Source: Bacteroidales bacterium
GTDB taxonomy: Bacteria > Bacteroidota > Bacteroidia > Bacteroidales > TTA-H9
Direction: 5' to 3'
NCBI GenBank assembly: GCA_030656615.1
Contig: JAUSOY010000013.1
Location: 36,976 to 100,975, forward strand
Length of the DNA: 64,000 nt
Position numbers and translations under genes: made by a program. Every line of letters begins with the position of its first letter. The stretch's first letter is position 1. The notes under the pieces are model-generated. The model was not told where the DNA came from and ran no database searches. It worked only from the letters and a program-made list of their open reading frames with translations. This document shows positions 30,601 through 41,273 of the stretch, in pieces.

Positions 30601-30816
30601 TTTTTTTCAATGCCTGTGAAAAAAACCATAGTATTCTGAGAAAAACGTAAGAATCAGCGGGCAAGGTTGTTTCGATGAAATGAATGCCTGTAAAGGTTTT
30701 TGTTAATGGATTCGCTGGGTTTTCATTTTCTTGAATAATTATGATGTTGGTTTAGTGTAAGTTCGGCTCATTGCTAAAAAAACATTAACCGGATAACCAT
30801 CGTTTTTAATCAACTT

Positions 30817-31203
30817 TTAACAGGTAGCCCAAAGACTGAAAAATGCAATCAGCAACCAAAAAACCCATTGAAAGAGTTTGAAAACACCACCGGGTATTCC
30901 TGAAGTCAGCGCAATGAAAAACTGAGCAATAGCAAATCCGGCATAGCTAATACCTATAAAAAACACGATATCCATCGAAAATCGTAGCTTAATGTACGGG
31001 CAAAAGGCAAACGATAACAACGCTATACTGGTAATAATCATATACATACTCATGTAATGAAACAGGCTGTGCATCACTTTTTTAGGAATAATATCCACTT
31101 CCGAATCCAGAACGGGTTGCATAAACTGTTTGCAGCCTATCATAAAATGGCCAAGGGTTGCAGCTACCGCCAGAAAAGCAGCAATCGTAACGTAATAATT
31201 CAT
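30817..31203 (-). CDS. Hypothetical four-TM membrane protein
   Basis: 128 aa, several hydrophobic helices, good spacing to neighbours. Confidence 0.7.
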   Translation of the reverse strand: MNYYVTIAAFLAVAATLGHFMIGCKQFMQPVLDSEVDIIPKKVMHSLFHYMSMYMIITSIALLSFAFCPYIKLRFSMDIVFFIGISYAGFAIAQFFIALTSGIPGGVFKLFQWVFWLLIAFFSLWATC

Positions 31204-31245
31204 AGGTAATGATTTTGGTTATTAATTGTCAGAGTGCTTTGATGT

Positions 31246-33195
31246 CTAATTTTTTTTGAATACTAATGGCGTATTGATAAATGTATTTTCGGCTTTAACA
31301 ATCTCCCGGAAGTTGGGCCATTCATTCGCCTGATAAATCCGTTTGCTGTAGCTTGCCTTTTGTCTAAAATGAATATTACTGTTTGATTCACTGATCTGTA
31401 GCTGATAAGAGGCAACGTCGCCAACGAGTTTTTTAGAAAGATTGGCAGTAGCCAGGCTATATCCCTCAGGCAAATCAATAAATTCATCAATTTCAACAAC
31501 GCGTGAGCAACGATCGCGGAAGGGGTATGCTTTGCTATCGGCAGTTGTATTCATCCCTAGTTGTGGCTGTGCCCTTCTGAATATTCCTGATAATAGGATG
31601 GGTTTAATCAGAATCTCATTTTTCCCAATAATCGCATAATTGGGTATTTCATACTTTATATGAATAATGATGGGCTGGGTAGCATATTCATCCGGATTGG
31701 TGTAACGTTTTTCGATGATACGGGCTTGTGGCGCCATACGAAGCAGTTCGCGTTCCAGATTATTCTCCCAGTCGTCGCGGGCAGCATGCGTAAAAACACC
31801 TCTGACGGCAGATTCGGATTGTCCTTCACCGGTAATGGTGAATTCGCCTTCCAATGTTCCATTTTCTAAAATCTTGGACTGACCGCTGATTCTAAGAAAG
31901 TGGTTTTCCGGGGCAGAAATGGGGGTTTCCATTAAATCAGCTCCATCGGGCAAGCCCATGAGGTAGTTTTGCTGTTGTTCCAGGCTCGACCATAATTCGC
32001 GGTTAAAAGGCACCCAGGTTGGATCGAGAATCATGTATTCGCCATTTCGCCTTTGAACGATGGTAACGCTGTGGTTAAACTGGTCAGCTGGAATACGATC
32101 GATGCGCTCGCCAGCCATGGTCATGGCAGCATAGGATTTAAAACCGGCAGCACGTAACATAGTAATAAGCATGCCTGCCTTGTCTTTGCAAACTCCACAG
32201 CGATCAGCAAAATTCATCTCACCGCTATGAAGGGTAAAACCTTCACCCGGGCCCATCGAAATTCCGGAATATCGAATTTCATCAGCAACCCAATGGGTAA
32301 GTTGTGCAATGGAATCCATTTCGCAGGAAGCACCCTTGAGAATTTCATTTGTCTTTTTTGTAATGGCGGGCGTGGTTTTAAAACTGCCAAAATCCTCGTT
32401 TACTCCATAAAACCAGGTTGATTTTGCTTCCCAGTTAGGACTGGTCGAAAGCAGAAGTTTTGGAGAAACATCTGACCAGGAAACCATATGTGGCTCCGCT
32501 TTTTGCGGCAGGATATTCTTTTTAGCGAAGAAGTATTGCCATCCATACGCTGTCTTTTTAATGGCAGATTGTATTTCTCCATTATAAAATTCGTATTGAA
32601 GTTCTTTTCCAACGGGCACTTCCACCGAATAAACTTTTTCGAGTATGGGCTCATGACTCCAAAAAGGAACAATATCGTAGAAATGTCCACGCATGGGAGG
32701 GATATATTGGTCATCGTCATCTTTTGCCAGCAGTGCATAGGTAAAACCCTTACGGTATGAGAATACTTCCACGGCATCACCGGGTTCCAGTCTGCCCACT
32801 TCAATGCTCTTTTCGCGGGCTCCCCAGTAAATGGCACGAGCCGGGGCTGCATAATCCTTTACTGTGGAAGGATTTATACGGATAATATCGCCATTGGCCC
32901 TATAAATATTTACTTTTTGAATTTCTACGTAAGCCGACAAAGGGTCATAACCCAGCGTGTAAACTCTCTTTTCAATGGCTCCCTGCTTTTTCAATATTTT
33001 ATACAATTGATGCATATAAACATGACTCAATCCGCTGGCTTCCATTTTTACCCGGGTGCTGTCAAAAATGGTGAGTGATTTATCCGTTGGAAATTCTTTG
33101 GCAGTGCCGGCATTTTTAATCCGTTGATGTATTTCCTGCGCCTGAACCATGAGTCCGGCAGGAATTAGCAGAAATAGAATGAATTTTTTAAACAT
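31246..33195 (-). CDS. DUF3857/transglutaminase-like domain protein
   Basis: Signal peptide; RCGVCKDKAGMLITMLRAAGFKSYAAM ... FNHSVTIV ... LDPTW transglutaminase-like Cys-His-Asp. Confidence 0.85.
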   Translation of the reverse strand: MFKKFILFLLIPAGLMVQAQEIHQRIKNAGTAKEFPTDKSLTIFDSTRVKMEASGLSHVYMHQLYKILKKQGAIEKRVYTLGYDPLSAYVEIQKVNIYRANGDIIRINPSTVKDYAAPARAIYWGAREKSIEVGRLEPGDAVEVFSYRKGFTYALLAKDDDDQYIPPMRGHFYDIVPFWSHEPILEKVYSVEVPVGKELQYEFYNGEIQSAIKKTAYGWQYFFAKKNILPQKAEPHMVSWSDVSPKLLLSTSPNWEAKSTWFYGVNEDFGSFKTTPAITKKTNEILKGASCEMDSIAQLTHWVADEIRYSGISMGPGEGFTLHSGEMNFADRCGVCKDKAGMLITMLRAAGFKSYAAMTMAGERIDRIPADQFNHSVTIVQRRNGEYMILDPTWVPFNRELWSSLEQQQNYLMGLPDGADLMETPISAPENHFLRISGQSKILENGTLEGEFTITGEGQSESAVRGVFTHAARDDWENNLERELLRMAPQARIIEKRYTNPDEYATQPIIIHIKYEIPNYAIIGKNEILIKPILLSGIFRRAQPQLGMNTTADSKAYPFRDRCSRVVEIDEFIDLPEGYSLATANLSKKLVGDVASYQLQISESNSNIHFRQKASYSKRIYQANEWPNFREIVKAENTFINTPLVFKKN

Positions 33196-33204
33196 TTTGC
33201 GTGG

Positions 33205-34020
33205 CTATTTTTTTTTGAAATAGTGTTCTTTAATTTGGTCGATATGTAAAAGCCCCAGCCCGTCAGGACGTTGTCCGCTGCTGGAGGCCATAAAATAAAT
33301 CTTAGCTGCTTTAGCGGCCATATCCATAATATCAAATGCTTCAGAAATGGATGCTGCTGTACTTATACATCCATGCTTTTCCCATAGTAGTGCCGGATAC
33401 TTTTCAAGTTTTTCAGCAGAGGCTTTCGCCAATTCAATGGTTCCGGGCAATTGAAAGGGAAGAAATCCCATGCCTAATGGAAGAAACATCAATATTTCGG
33501 GATGCATACTCCAAAGCAAACGACTGAGACTTTCAGAAGAATGTACTTCCGACATATGACTCAGTGCAATGAGTTCTGTTACATGAGAATGAATTACCGC
33601 CCGGTCATGGGGTTTGTTTTTCATCAGCATATCATGAATGGCCAGATGCGACAATAATTCAGAAGTCGGAATGCCCTGCGGCCGGCCTTCTTCCCGAATA
33701 ATCCGGTAGGCTTCACCTTTGCTTTCTATTTTAATTAGACAGCTGAATTTGGCGGGTTTTTTACTGAATTCTCGCATTCGTGAGCCACTATTACTTATGA
33801 GGATAAGCTCTCCTGCTAAATCAGGAAAAGGCATTTCCAGCGGTGTTGCCTTGATGGCTTTATCTGTAATGATTTGAATCAGAGGAATGTCTTCCGTAAT
33901 GCGGATTGAAAAATTTCCTGCGTTGCGTTCAGCCCAACCTTTTTCCCATAAATAGCTTGCTATTCGAGCCATTTCAGCGCGTATAGGCTTTAGTACTGCT
34001 ATGCCTTTTGAGTTTCCCAT
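33205..34020 (-). CDS. Class II aldolase/adducin family (rhamnulose-1-phosphate aldolase-like)
   Basis: WAERNAGNFSIRI, HSHVTELIALSH, WEKHGCISTAASISEAFD. Confidence 0.8.
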   Translation of the reverse strand: MGNSKGIAVLKPIRAEMARIASYLWEKGWAERNAGNFSIRITEDIPLIQIITDKAIKATPLEMPFPDLAGELILISNSGSRMREFSKKPAKFSCLIKIESKGEAYRIIREEGRPQGIPTSELLSHLAIHDMLMKNKPHDRAVIHSHVTELIALSHMSEVHSSESLSRLLWSMHPEILMFLPLGMGFLPFQLPGTIELAKASAEKLEKYPALLWEKHGCISTAASISEAFDIMDMAAKAAKIYFMASSSGQRPDGLGLLHIDQIKEHYFKKK

Positions 34021-34182
34021 AACAAATATTAATTCGCAGGAAGTGATACTGTAAAGATCAAAAGTAGAGAAAATACATCAAATCCCAACCGAAGGCGAGA
34101 TATTCTGCACCTTTTATGGAAGACATAAACAGCCTAGAACTTGAGTATGGGTTTGTTCTATTCGGATGATTGTGTTTTATTC

Positions 34183-34551
34183 TTACACAATTTCTCTTCC
34201 AAATGGAGAAAGTGCCAGCGAGGCCAGTTTAAAATGCTGTCTGGCAAACGGAATGCCTATGATGGTTATGGCCAGCAGTATTCCAAAAAACAAATGAGTA
34301 AGACTAATCCATATTCCTCCGAAAAGTAACCAGATAAGATTCATGAAGGTAGACAGGCAGCCGGGATTTGATTTTTTATGCTGAATCTGACTTCCGAAAG
34401 GCCATAATGCCACCGTGGCTAGTTTAAGGGTTTGTAATCCGAATGGAATGCCTACAATGGTTATCATCAGCAATAAACTTGCTACAAAATACTCTATTGC
34501 GATAATAATTCCTCCAAAAACCAACCAGATAATATTTCCTAAAAAACTCAT
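34183..34551 (-). CDS. YccF domain membrane protein
   Basis: Internal duplication FLGNIIWLVFGG...TIVGIPFGLQTLKLA / STFMNLIWLLFGG...TIIGIPFARQHFKLASLALSPFGREI. Confidence 0.88.
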   Translation of the reverse strand: MSFLGNIIWLVFGGIIIAIEYFVASLLLMITIVGIPFGLQTLKLATVALWPFGSQIQHKKSNPGCLSTFMNLIWLLFGGIWISLTHLFFGILLAITIIGIPFARQHFKLASLALSPFGREIV

Positions 34552-35735
34552 AATGCAGGTTTTTTATAATTTGGGTCGTATTTCGCTTTTTTACTACCCT
34601 CGTACATTTCAAATTTTACGAAGCGACATTCTAAAGGCCCATTGAAAAGGACTAGTTTACGCGATGGTTTTAAGCCGACAAACTTCAGTGCTTCGGGTGC
34701 CGAGCTGATAATCCATGCCTGGCAGCCAGCAAAGTTTTGTTTGAAAGTGTCGCCGATACTCTTGTATAATTCGACGATATTTTCAGGCTTTATACGTTCA
34801 CCATAGGGTGGATTGCAAATAATGAAGCATTTACCGTCTCTGGGTTTTTGTTCCGACATTTCCTTCTGCTCGAGCTGAATATCGTGATGCAGTTTGGCGT
34901 TTTTGATGTTGATGGCGGCAATAGAAATGGCTTCTTCTGAATTATCCGAAGCATAAACACTTCCCTCCATTTCACAAATCAAACTATCGGCTTCCTGTTT
35001 CACTTCATCCCATAGAGTTTTGTCGAAGTTTTTCCATTTCATAAAGCCGTATGAATCACGATAATAACCGGCCGGAATATTAGAAGCAATCATGGTGGCT
35101 TCTATGGGAATGGTGCCTGAACCACACATAAAATCCATGAAATCGGTTTTTTTATCCCAACCGCTGAGGGCTATCATGCCCGCAGCCAGGACTTCACTAA
35201 TGGGTGCCTCGCTGAGTCGGATGTGGTATCCTCTTTTATGAAGAGAATCGCCCGAACTGTCGAGTGAAACACTGCACTCATTATGAGAAAGATGAATATC
35301 GATGCGGAGGTTGGGTTGCTTTAATTCCACGGAAGGCCGTTGACCCATGCGGGCACGGAAACGATCAACAATGGCATCTTTGCACCGAAGGGCTACAAAC
35401 TGGGAGTGAGAGAAAACTGAATTATTTACAGTGGCGTCAACGGCAAATGTCTGGTCAACCGATAGATATTCTTCCCATTTGATTTTCGAAATCCGATGGT
35501 AGAAATCATCTTCTTTATAAATTCGGAAAGAGGCAATGGGCATAAGTATCCGCAAAGCTGTACGGCAGCGATAGTTTACATTATACAGCACTTTTAGATT
35601 ACCTGTAAATTTGACTGCCCTTTTCAGGATTTCGATATTGCCTGCTCCCAAATCGGTAAGTTCGGCTGAAAGCACCTCTTCCAGTCCCGACATGGTTTTG
35701 GCTACAAGTGGAAAAACGTTTTCTTCTTCGGTCAT
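34548..35735 (-). CDS. THUMP-domain class I SAM-dependent rRNA methyltransferase (RlmL N-terminal-like)
   Basis: MSGLEEVLSAEL..., DFMCGSGTIPIEATMIA, ICNPPYGER. Confidence 0.92.
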   Translation of the reverse strand: MTEEENVFPLVAKTMSGLEEVLSAELTDLGAGNIEILKRAVKFTGNLKVLYNVNYRCRTALRILMPIASFRIYKEDDFYHRISKIKWEEYLSVDQTFAVDATVNNSVFSHSQFVALRCKDAIVDRFRARMGQRPSVELKQPNLRIDIHLSHNECSVSLDSSGDSLHKRGYHIRLSEAPISEVLAAGMIALSGWDKKTDFMDFMCGSGTIPIEATMIASNIPAGYYRDSYGFMKWKNFDKTLWDEVKQEADSLICEMEGSVYASDNSEEAISIAAINIKNAKLHHDIQLEQKEMSEQKPRDGKCFIICNPPYGERIKPENIVELYKSIGDTFKQNFAGCQAWIISSAPEALKFVGLKPSRKLVLFNGPLECRFVKFEMYEGSKKAKYDPNYKKPAL

Positions 35736-35874
35736 GTTCTCAAATTTGATACCCGTTTTTTTTGATAAAGATATTTTACAAAGGTAGGGTATTTGGGTTT
35801 TTATGGTATTAAAATATCGGCCAGACTATATAAATGTCCTTCGCGAGGGTTAACCGTAACGGATACTATTCCAT

Positions 35875-36828
35875 TTATTTTTCATCAGAAAAGCAGGCTA
35901 TGGACTGCCTTTGACGATTAACGATTAACTGGGTTACATCAGGCCTTGAGTAATGTCCGCATACGTCAAAATTCATCCGCTCTTCCAAAATCCGGTTGAA
36001 ATCGATATCGGCCCATATTAAACCTTCTTTGTCTTTTACAGGTGGTATTATCCATTCGCCATCGGGACCGGCAATGCAGGAGCCACCGTTGCACAATATT
36101 TCCGGAGCGTTTTTAATGATTTCTGAATAATGCGGCGTGTTTTCCGGAAAATCTTCTTTTCTCATCAGCGCTCCCACGGATACCACATACGAGCGGGATT
36201 CTTTGGCTATAAAACAGCTTATGTCGGATGTATTATGCTCACTGCCGGGCCATACGGCAATGTGGAGATTTTCGCCCTGGGCATACAATGCAGTCCGGGC
36301 CAGAGGCATCCAGTTTTCCCAGCAATTGAGACCGCCTACGGTAAACGGACCAAGGGCATGGACTACTAATCCGTTCCCATCGCCCGGCGACCAGGTAAGG
36401 CGTTCATCGTAGGTGGGCTGGAGCTTTCGGTGAACGGATACTATTTCTCCCAATGAATTAATATACACCAGAGAGCAATACAAACTGTGTCCGCCCCGAT
36501 TGGCAGCCCTTTCGACTATTCCAAGGTATATTGCCATGGAATATTGTCGGGCAATCTGACAAATTTCATCCAAATCGCCTGCTTCGGCTTGAACAGCATT
36601 GCGAACATAATGTGCATGAATTTCTTTTTGAACCGGAGAATTCCATTCAGTACCGTGTGTCAACGACAGCCAGAATGGGTAACCCGGGAGAAGAGCTTCA
36701 CCGAAAACAATTAGCTGGCATTGTTTTTTGCCTGCCTCGTGCAGAAATGAAATAATTTTTTTAGTGGTTTCCACTTTGTTGAGCCATACCGGCGACAACT
36801 GAGCCATTGCTATTCGAAGGGAAGACAT
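35875..36828 (-). CDS. Carbon-nitrogen hydrolase, nitrilase type
   Basis: IVFGEALLPGYPFW (Glu), HRKLQPTYDERLTWSPGDG (Lys), GGLNCWENWMP (Cys). Confidence 0.9.
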   Translation of the reverse strand: MSSLRIAMAQLSPVWLNKVETTKKIISFLHEAGKKQCQLIVFGEALLPGYPFWLSLTHGTEWNSPVQKEIHAHYVRNAVQAEAGDLDEICQIARQYSMAIYLGIVERAANRGGHSLYCSLVYINSLGEIVSVHRKLQPTYDERLTWSPGDGNGLVVHALGPFTVGGLNCWENWMPLARTALYAQGENLHIAVWPGSEHNTSDISCFIAKESRSYVVSVGALMRKEDFPENTPHYSEIIKNAPEILCNGGSCIAGPDGEWIIPPVKDKEGLIWADIDFNRILEERMNFDVCGHYSRPDVTQLIVNRQRQSIACFSDEK

Positions 36829-36964
36829 ATTGTGTTTTTTGAATTTTAATAATTGTTTTTATAAACCAACTTTGACCCAATAGGATGTTTTAATGATTTG
36901 GATTTAGCTTCTAAACAATAATTTTTGAAAATTGCTTATACCGGATAATTTTTTTTTGGAACCA

Positions 36965-37789
36965 TCATTCTGCAACGGCAAATAAATCAAAATGCTTCCA
37001 GTTTAACATGTCTTCTTTTACCTTTATGGGAATAATGTCAGCATTGATACTAAAATCGGAAAAATAGTACAAATGGTACCCGAGGGAATGCAAGAGCTCG
37101 AACTGCTCAAATCGCTCTTCGGATGAGTTTTTCCCAAAACATTCGGTAATTACTGTGGGTTTAAACTGTAAAAGAAGATTGGAAATGGATCGGATAATCT
37201 CTTTATCATAGCCTTCGGTATCTATTTTAATGAATTTTAATGTGGATAATTTATCGGCGTGATGGGTTTGCAAGAAGGTTTCAAGTTGTATTCCTTTGAT
37301 TTTTGTTTCGAGGGTATATTTACCATGACGGTTTTTTTCCTCGCTTGAAATCCCTCCATTATTGAAAGAAGCTTCGGAAGAAGTGTAATAAAATGTTCCA
37401 TTCTCCTCGGTTATCGCATAATTGTAAGCAATGATATTTGTTTTGCAGGAATTGAGTTTTGTGTTTTCTGATAAAATTTCAAAAACATACGTGTTTGGAT
37501 CAAAACCCAGAGTTAGTCCATTTTTTCCGGTGACAAGAGCCAGTGAAACGGTCATTTGTCCGATGTTAGCACCGATATCAATTGCAAAATCACCATCTTT
37601 CAGAAACTTTTCAAAAAACCGAATTCGGTCGATGGTAATGCTTTTGGGTTCCACCAGTGGATTTTCCCAATTGGCAAATTCTACCGTTCCGTACGTTCCA
37701 ACTTCGAATGCATCGATTCGTGCGGGGTATTTTTTAGTGATGCGGCGGGCAATTTTTCTTTTGAATGAATTAATGAAATAGTTGTTCAT
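36965..37789 (-). CDS. FkbM family methyltransferase
   Basis: DFAIDIGANIGQMTVSLA, FIKIDTEGYDKEIIRS. Confidence 0.9.
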   Translation of the reverse strand: MNNYFINSFKRKIARRITKKYPARIDAFEVGTYGTVEFANWENPLVEPKSITIDRIRFFEKFLKDGDFAIDIGANIGQMTVSLALVTGKNGLTLGFDPNTYVFEILSENTKLNSCKTNIIAYNYAITEENGTFYYTSSEASFNNGGISSEEKNRHGKYTLETKIKGIQLETFLQTHHADKLSTLKFIKIDTEGYDKEIIRSISNLLLQFKPTVITECFGKNSSEERFEQFELLHSLGYHLYYFSDFSINADIIPIKVKEDMLNWKHFDLFAVAE

Positions 37790-38099
37790 GGGTTGCTTGT
37801 TTTAGAAACAGGGGAACATAAAACCCCGTCAGACTCATACAAATATAAAAATAATGCGAATAGAATTGATTGGGAAAGAAACCTTTATTGCGGGTTTTTA
37901 TGAAGTTGGTCAGAAAATATTTTATAGAATGCATTTTTAATAAGTTCCTTCTGGAAATAATCGTATGATTTGTGATACTAACAAGCGAAAGTGATATAAC
38001 CAAGTTCGATCAACCCATGTCTGTTTAAAAAACACCGAATGCTTGCCTAGGTCTTCTTAGTCGGATAATATATTTTTCAAACATTATAAGAAACTCCTT

Positions 38100-39284
38100 G
38101 TGTTTAATATAATTTTCTATTTTTACAAGAAAAATATGAGAATATCTATACGGATACTCCTAATTGTTCTCCTTCAATATTCATTTACAAATGCATTTTG
38201 TTTGGATGTGAATATTTCAATGAGAGAGCAGCCAATATTCCTGGAAAAGGATACCAGCACAAATACTGAAACAGATGAAATTCAATTGTACAGTAATTTG
38301 AGGTTTGTTGGTGGATTTTCTTCTAAAAACACCTTTGCTATTCGTAATAATGCCTCCAATTTAGGGTTCTTGTCACGCACACAAATTGTTCCCGGTGTCA
38401 AAGCGGTAGGTTGTCTTGAGGTTGGGGTAGGATTGGTTGGTACTTCACAGCAATTAATATTTCATGGGGATCCGGGAATTGGTGTCGGTCAAATTGACAA
38501 TGTATTTTCTTCGCATATTGGTTATGTTGGATTTGAGAGTGATTATGGAAGCATTACCTGGGGAAAGCAATGGTCACCGTATTACCTGATTGCTGGTTTT
38601 ACCGACCAGTTTTTTTGCTTTGGAGGTGAAGCCTCCGGTGCATTTCCTGATTTGACTGATGGTGGTATATCCGGAACAGGCAGAGCATCGAGTGCTTTTA
38701 ATTATACGCTTACAAAAAGCGTCGTTCAGTTAGCATTGCAGATTCAGCATAGAGACATCACAGATGTTGAGCTGTATCCTAATACTTATGCGGCCGCCCT
38801 ATTAATCAAAGATGTAGCTGGTTTTACCATAGGTGCTTCATACAATAAAGTGCGTGATGGGATAACAAATCCAACAGAATTTGATCCTAATAAAAATGAT
38901 GAATCGGCAGTTTTTGGAGTTAAATATCAAGGTAAACGATTCCGTTTGGCAACTACATATAGTAAGTCAAAAAACCATATGACGGATGATGCCGGAAATT
39001 ACTTTGATGGGTGGGGGCTTGAATTATTCGCTGCTTATAATATCAATTCTAATTGGGAAGTGCATGCCGGTGGTAACTACCTTAAGCCTGATAAGGATAT
39101 GGCTGGAGATTATCTTTTACAATACCTGGTCATTGGTAGTTCATACACCTTCAACGAAAAGATCAATTTGTTTGTAGAAATCAAATTGGATGATAGTTTT
39201 AATATGGATGGAAGTCCTGGAAGAGAAGATATTATTGGGTTCGGAATGTTCTATAATATTTCCTCGAAAAAATTTCGGTTTTAA
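38100..39284 (+). CDS. Porin-like outer membrane protein (start possibly 38136)
   Basis: YVGFESDYGSITWGKQWSPYY and beta-barrel ending GFGMFYNISSKKFRF; resembles Gram-negative general porins. Confidence 0.8.
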   Translation: MFNIIFYFYKKNMRISIRILLIVLLQYSFTNAFCLDVNISMREQPIFLEKDTSTNTETDEIQLYSNLRFVGGFSSKNTFAIRNNASNLGFLSRTQIVPGVKAVGCLEVGVGLVGTSQQLIFHGDPGIGVGQIDNVFSSHIGYVGFESDYGSITWGKQWSPYYLIAGFTDQFFCFGGEASGAFPDLTDGGISGTGRASSAFNYTLTKSVVQLALQIQHRDITDVELYPNTYAAALLIKDVAGFTIGASYNKVRDGITNPTEFDPNKNDESAVFGVKYQGKRFRLATTYSKSKNHMTDDAGNYFDGWGLELFAAYNINSNWEVHAGGNYLKPDKDMAGDYLLQYLVIGSSYTFNEKINLFVEIKLDDSFNMDGSPGREDIIGFGMFYNISSKKFRF

Positions 39285-39350
39285 GTTTTCTGAGTGAATA
39301 AAAGCTTGTAATAAGTCCGTAAAATTATTGCTTAACATAAATCAATTCGA

Positions 39351-41117
39351 ATGAAAAATCTTTATCTGTGTTTTCTTAGCTTGATGATAATTTGGACCAT
39401 ATCGAATAGTCCAGCTTATTCCTGTACCACGATGATTATTACCAAAGGGGCCAGTGCAGATGGTTCGATGATGATAGCACATTCAGACGATGATGAACTG
39501 GGAGACCAAAGGATGATTCTGGTTCCTTCGCATCAACAAAGAGGTTTTCGTAAGGTTTATGCCGAACATTACCGATATCCAAGAATCAATACTACAGACA
39601 GAGGGAATGGATATTATACGGCTGATTTTCCTCTTACTCCGGTATTATATTTACTTGATTATAAAGAAGTTTGGAAAATTCTTGGACGAGAGAACCCTAA
39701 TTCATATGCTTATTATGATGGCAACTACGGCATTATGAATGAATACAATTTAATGATTGGTGAATGCACAAATGCGGGTAAGTATGAGCCCGAACCGAAT
39801 GCAAATCGGGAGGAGGGAAAACCACTGCGCGTTTTTTATACATCTGAGTTATCCCGATTGGCTCTTGAAAATTGCAAAACAGCACGCGAAGCGATTGTTT
39901 TTATGGGTGCCCTGATCGAAAAATTCGGGTATTATTCCACTGGGGAAACGCTATTGGTAGGTGATGTAAATGAATCCTGGGTTTTTGAAATGTGTGCCTT
40001 ACCCGACAATAAGTATCATTCCGTTTGGGTGGCTAAAAGAGTTCCGGATGGTGAATTTTTTGTTGCGGCAAATGAATTTCGGATTCGTTATATCGAAAAA
40101 AATAATCCAACCGATTTTCTGTACTCTCAATACCTAATACCAGGACTAAAAAAACTGGGATGGTGGGATGAAGTCAAAAATGGTCCAATTGACTGGCTTA
40201 AGGCAATCAGCCCGGGAGAATATAATCATCCGTATTATTCATTACGGCGAGTATGGAGAGTTTTGGATAGGGTGAATCCTGATTTGGGCCTTTCGCCCTG
40301 GGTTGAAAATGGATTTACATTTGCCTATCCATTCTCTGTAAAACCCAAATCAAAATTGACACATCTTGATGTGTTTTCACTTTACCGCGATCATTATGAA
40401 GGTACTCCGTTTGATATGACAAAGGGTATCGGTGCTGGTCCTTATGGCGATCCAACCCGCTTTGTTGGTCCCTACGATGGAAACCAAAATGATGTTACCA
40501 TCGGAAAGAAAATGTATGGTGCCTGGGAACGTCCTGTTTCTGTTTTTTATCAGGGATATACATTTGTCTGCCAGGTGAGACCGGATGCGCCCGAAATGAC
40601 ACAAGGTTTAGTTTGGTTTGGACCAGATGTTTCGAGTACCACCTGTTTTGTGCCCTTTTTCTCGAAATGTACTGAGTTAAATCCTTCCTTTCAATCTGGT
40701 AATCCTCAACAATTTGATCGTACATCTGCCTGGTGGGTTTTTAATTTTGTAAATAATTGGTCACGGCTCAATTTTCAGCAAATTACTAAGAGTGATATAA
40801 AACCACTTCAGTCAAAAATGGAACAAGGGCTTACCAATGGTGTAAAAGAGTTGGATGAAAAATTGAATACTTTAGCGAAGGAAGACGCTTTGAATCAAAT
40901 AAATAGGTGGTGTTTTGAAAATTCTTCCCTTATTTTTAAAAGCTGGTGGGTTTTGGCAGATGTAATTATTGCCAAGTATTCGGATGGTTATATCAATTTG
41001 CCGGATAATAAATCCGATCCAAAAGAAGCAGTGGACCCAAGAATGATTGGATATCCATCAGTGTGGTTAGATGCTACAAATTATAAGATGGGCCCAACGG
41101 GATACGAAATGAAATAA
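39351..41117 (+). CDS. C69 family dipeptidase
   Basis: Signal peptide then SCTTMIITKGASADGSMMIAHSDDDELGDQR; paralogue of 11900..13498. Confidence 0.88.
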   Translation: MKNLYLCFLSLMIIWTISNSPAYSCTTMIITKGASADGSMMIAHSDDDELGDQRMILVPSHQQRGFRKVYAEHYRYPRINTTDRGNGYYTADFPLTPVLYLLDYKEVWKILGRENPNSYAYYDGNYGIMNEYNLMIGECTNAGKYEPEPNANREEGKPLRVFYTSELSRLALENCKTAREAIVFMGALIEKFGYYSTGETLLVGDVNESWVFEMCALPDNKYHSVWVAKRVPDGEFFVAANEFRIRYIEKNNPTDFLYSQYLIPGLKKLGWWDEVKNGPIDWLKAISPGEYNHPYYSLRRVWRVLDRVNPDLGLSPWVENGFTFAYPFSVKPKSKLTHLDVFSLYRDHYEGTPFDMTKGIGAGPYGDPTRFVGPYDGNQNDVTIGKKMYGAWERPVSVFYQGYTFVCQVRPDAPEMTQGLVWFGPDVSSTTCFVPFFSKCTELNPSFQSGNPQQFDRTSAWWVFNFVNNWSRLNFQQITKSDIKPLQSKMEQGLTNGVKELDEKLNTLAKEDALNQINRWCFENSSLIFKSWWVLADVIIAKYSDGYINLPDNKSDPKEAVDPRMIGYPSVWLDATNYKMGPTGYEMK

Positions 41118-41175
41118 TTGGAAGCGATTATCTTTTTTTTTACGATACGATTTGTTACAAGGGGTACATTAGCAG

Positions 41176-41237
41176 AATCGCTGGAACATTATATCTAAAT
41201 CGGTGAATTTGACTTAAATAATAACATTCCAGCGATT
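41176..41237. repeat. Inverted repeat between convergent genes
   Basis: AATCGCTGGAA (41176-41186) / TTCCAGCGATT (41227-41237), 40-nt spacer. Confidence 0.65.
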
Positions 41238-41273
41238 ATTTTTATTCAAACAATATCCTCGGATTAATTGAGC

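Noticed and set aside
34141-34329. ORF 34141..34329 (+) overlapping YccF
   Set aside because: Antisense to a well-supported YccF gene; no recognisable features.
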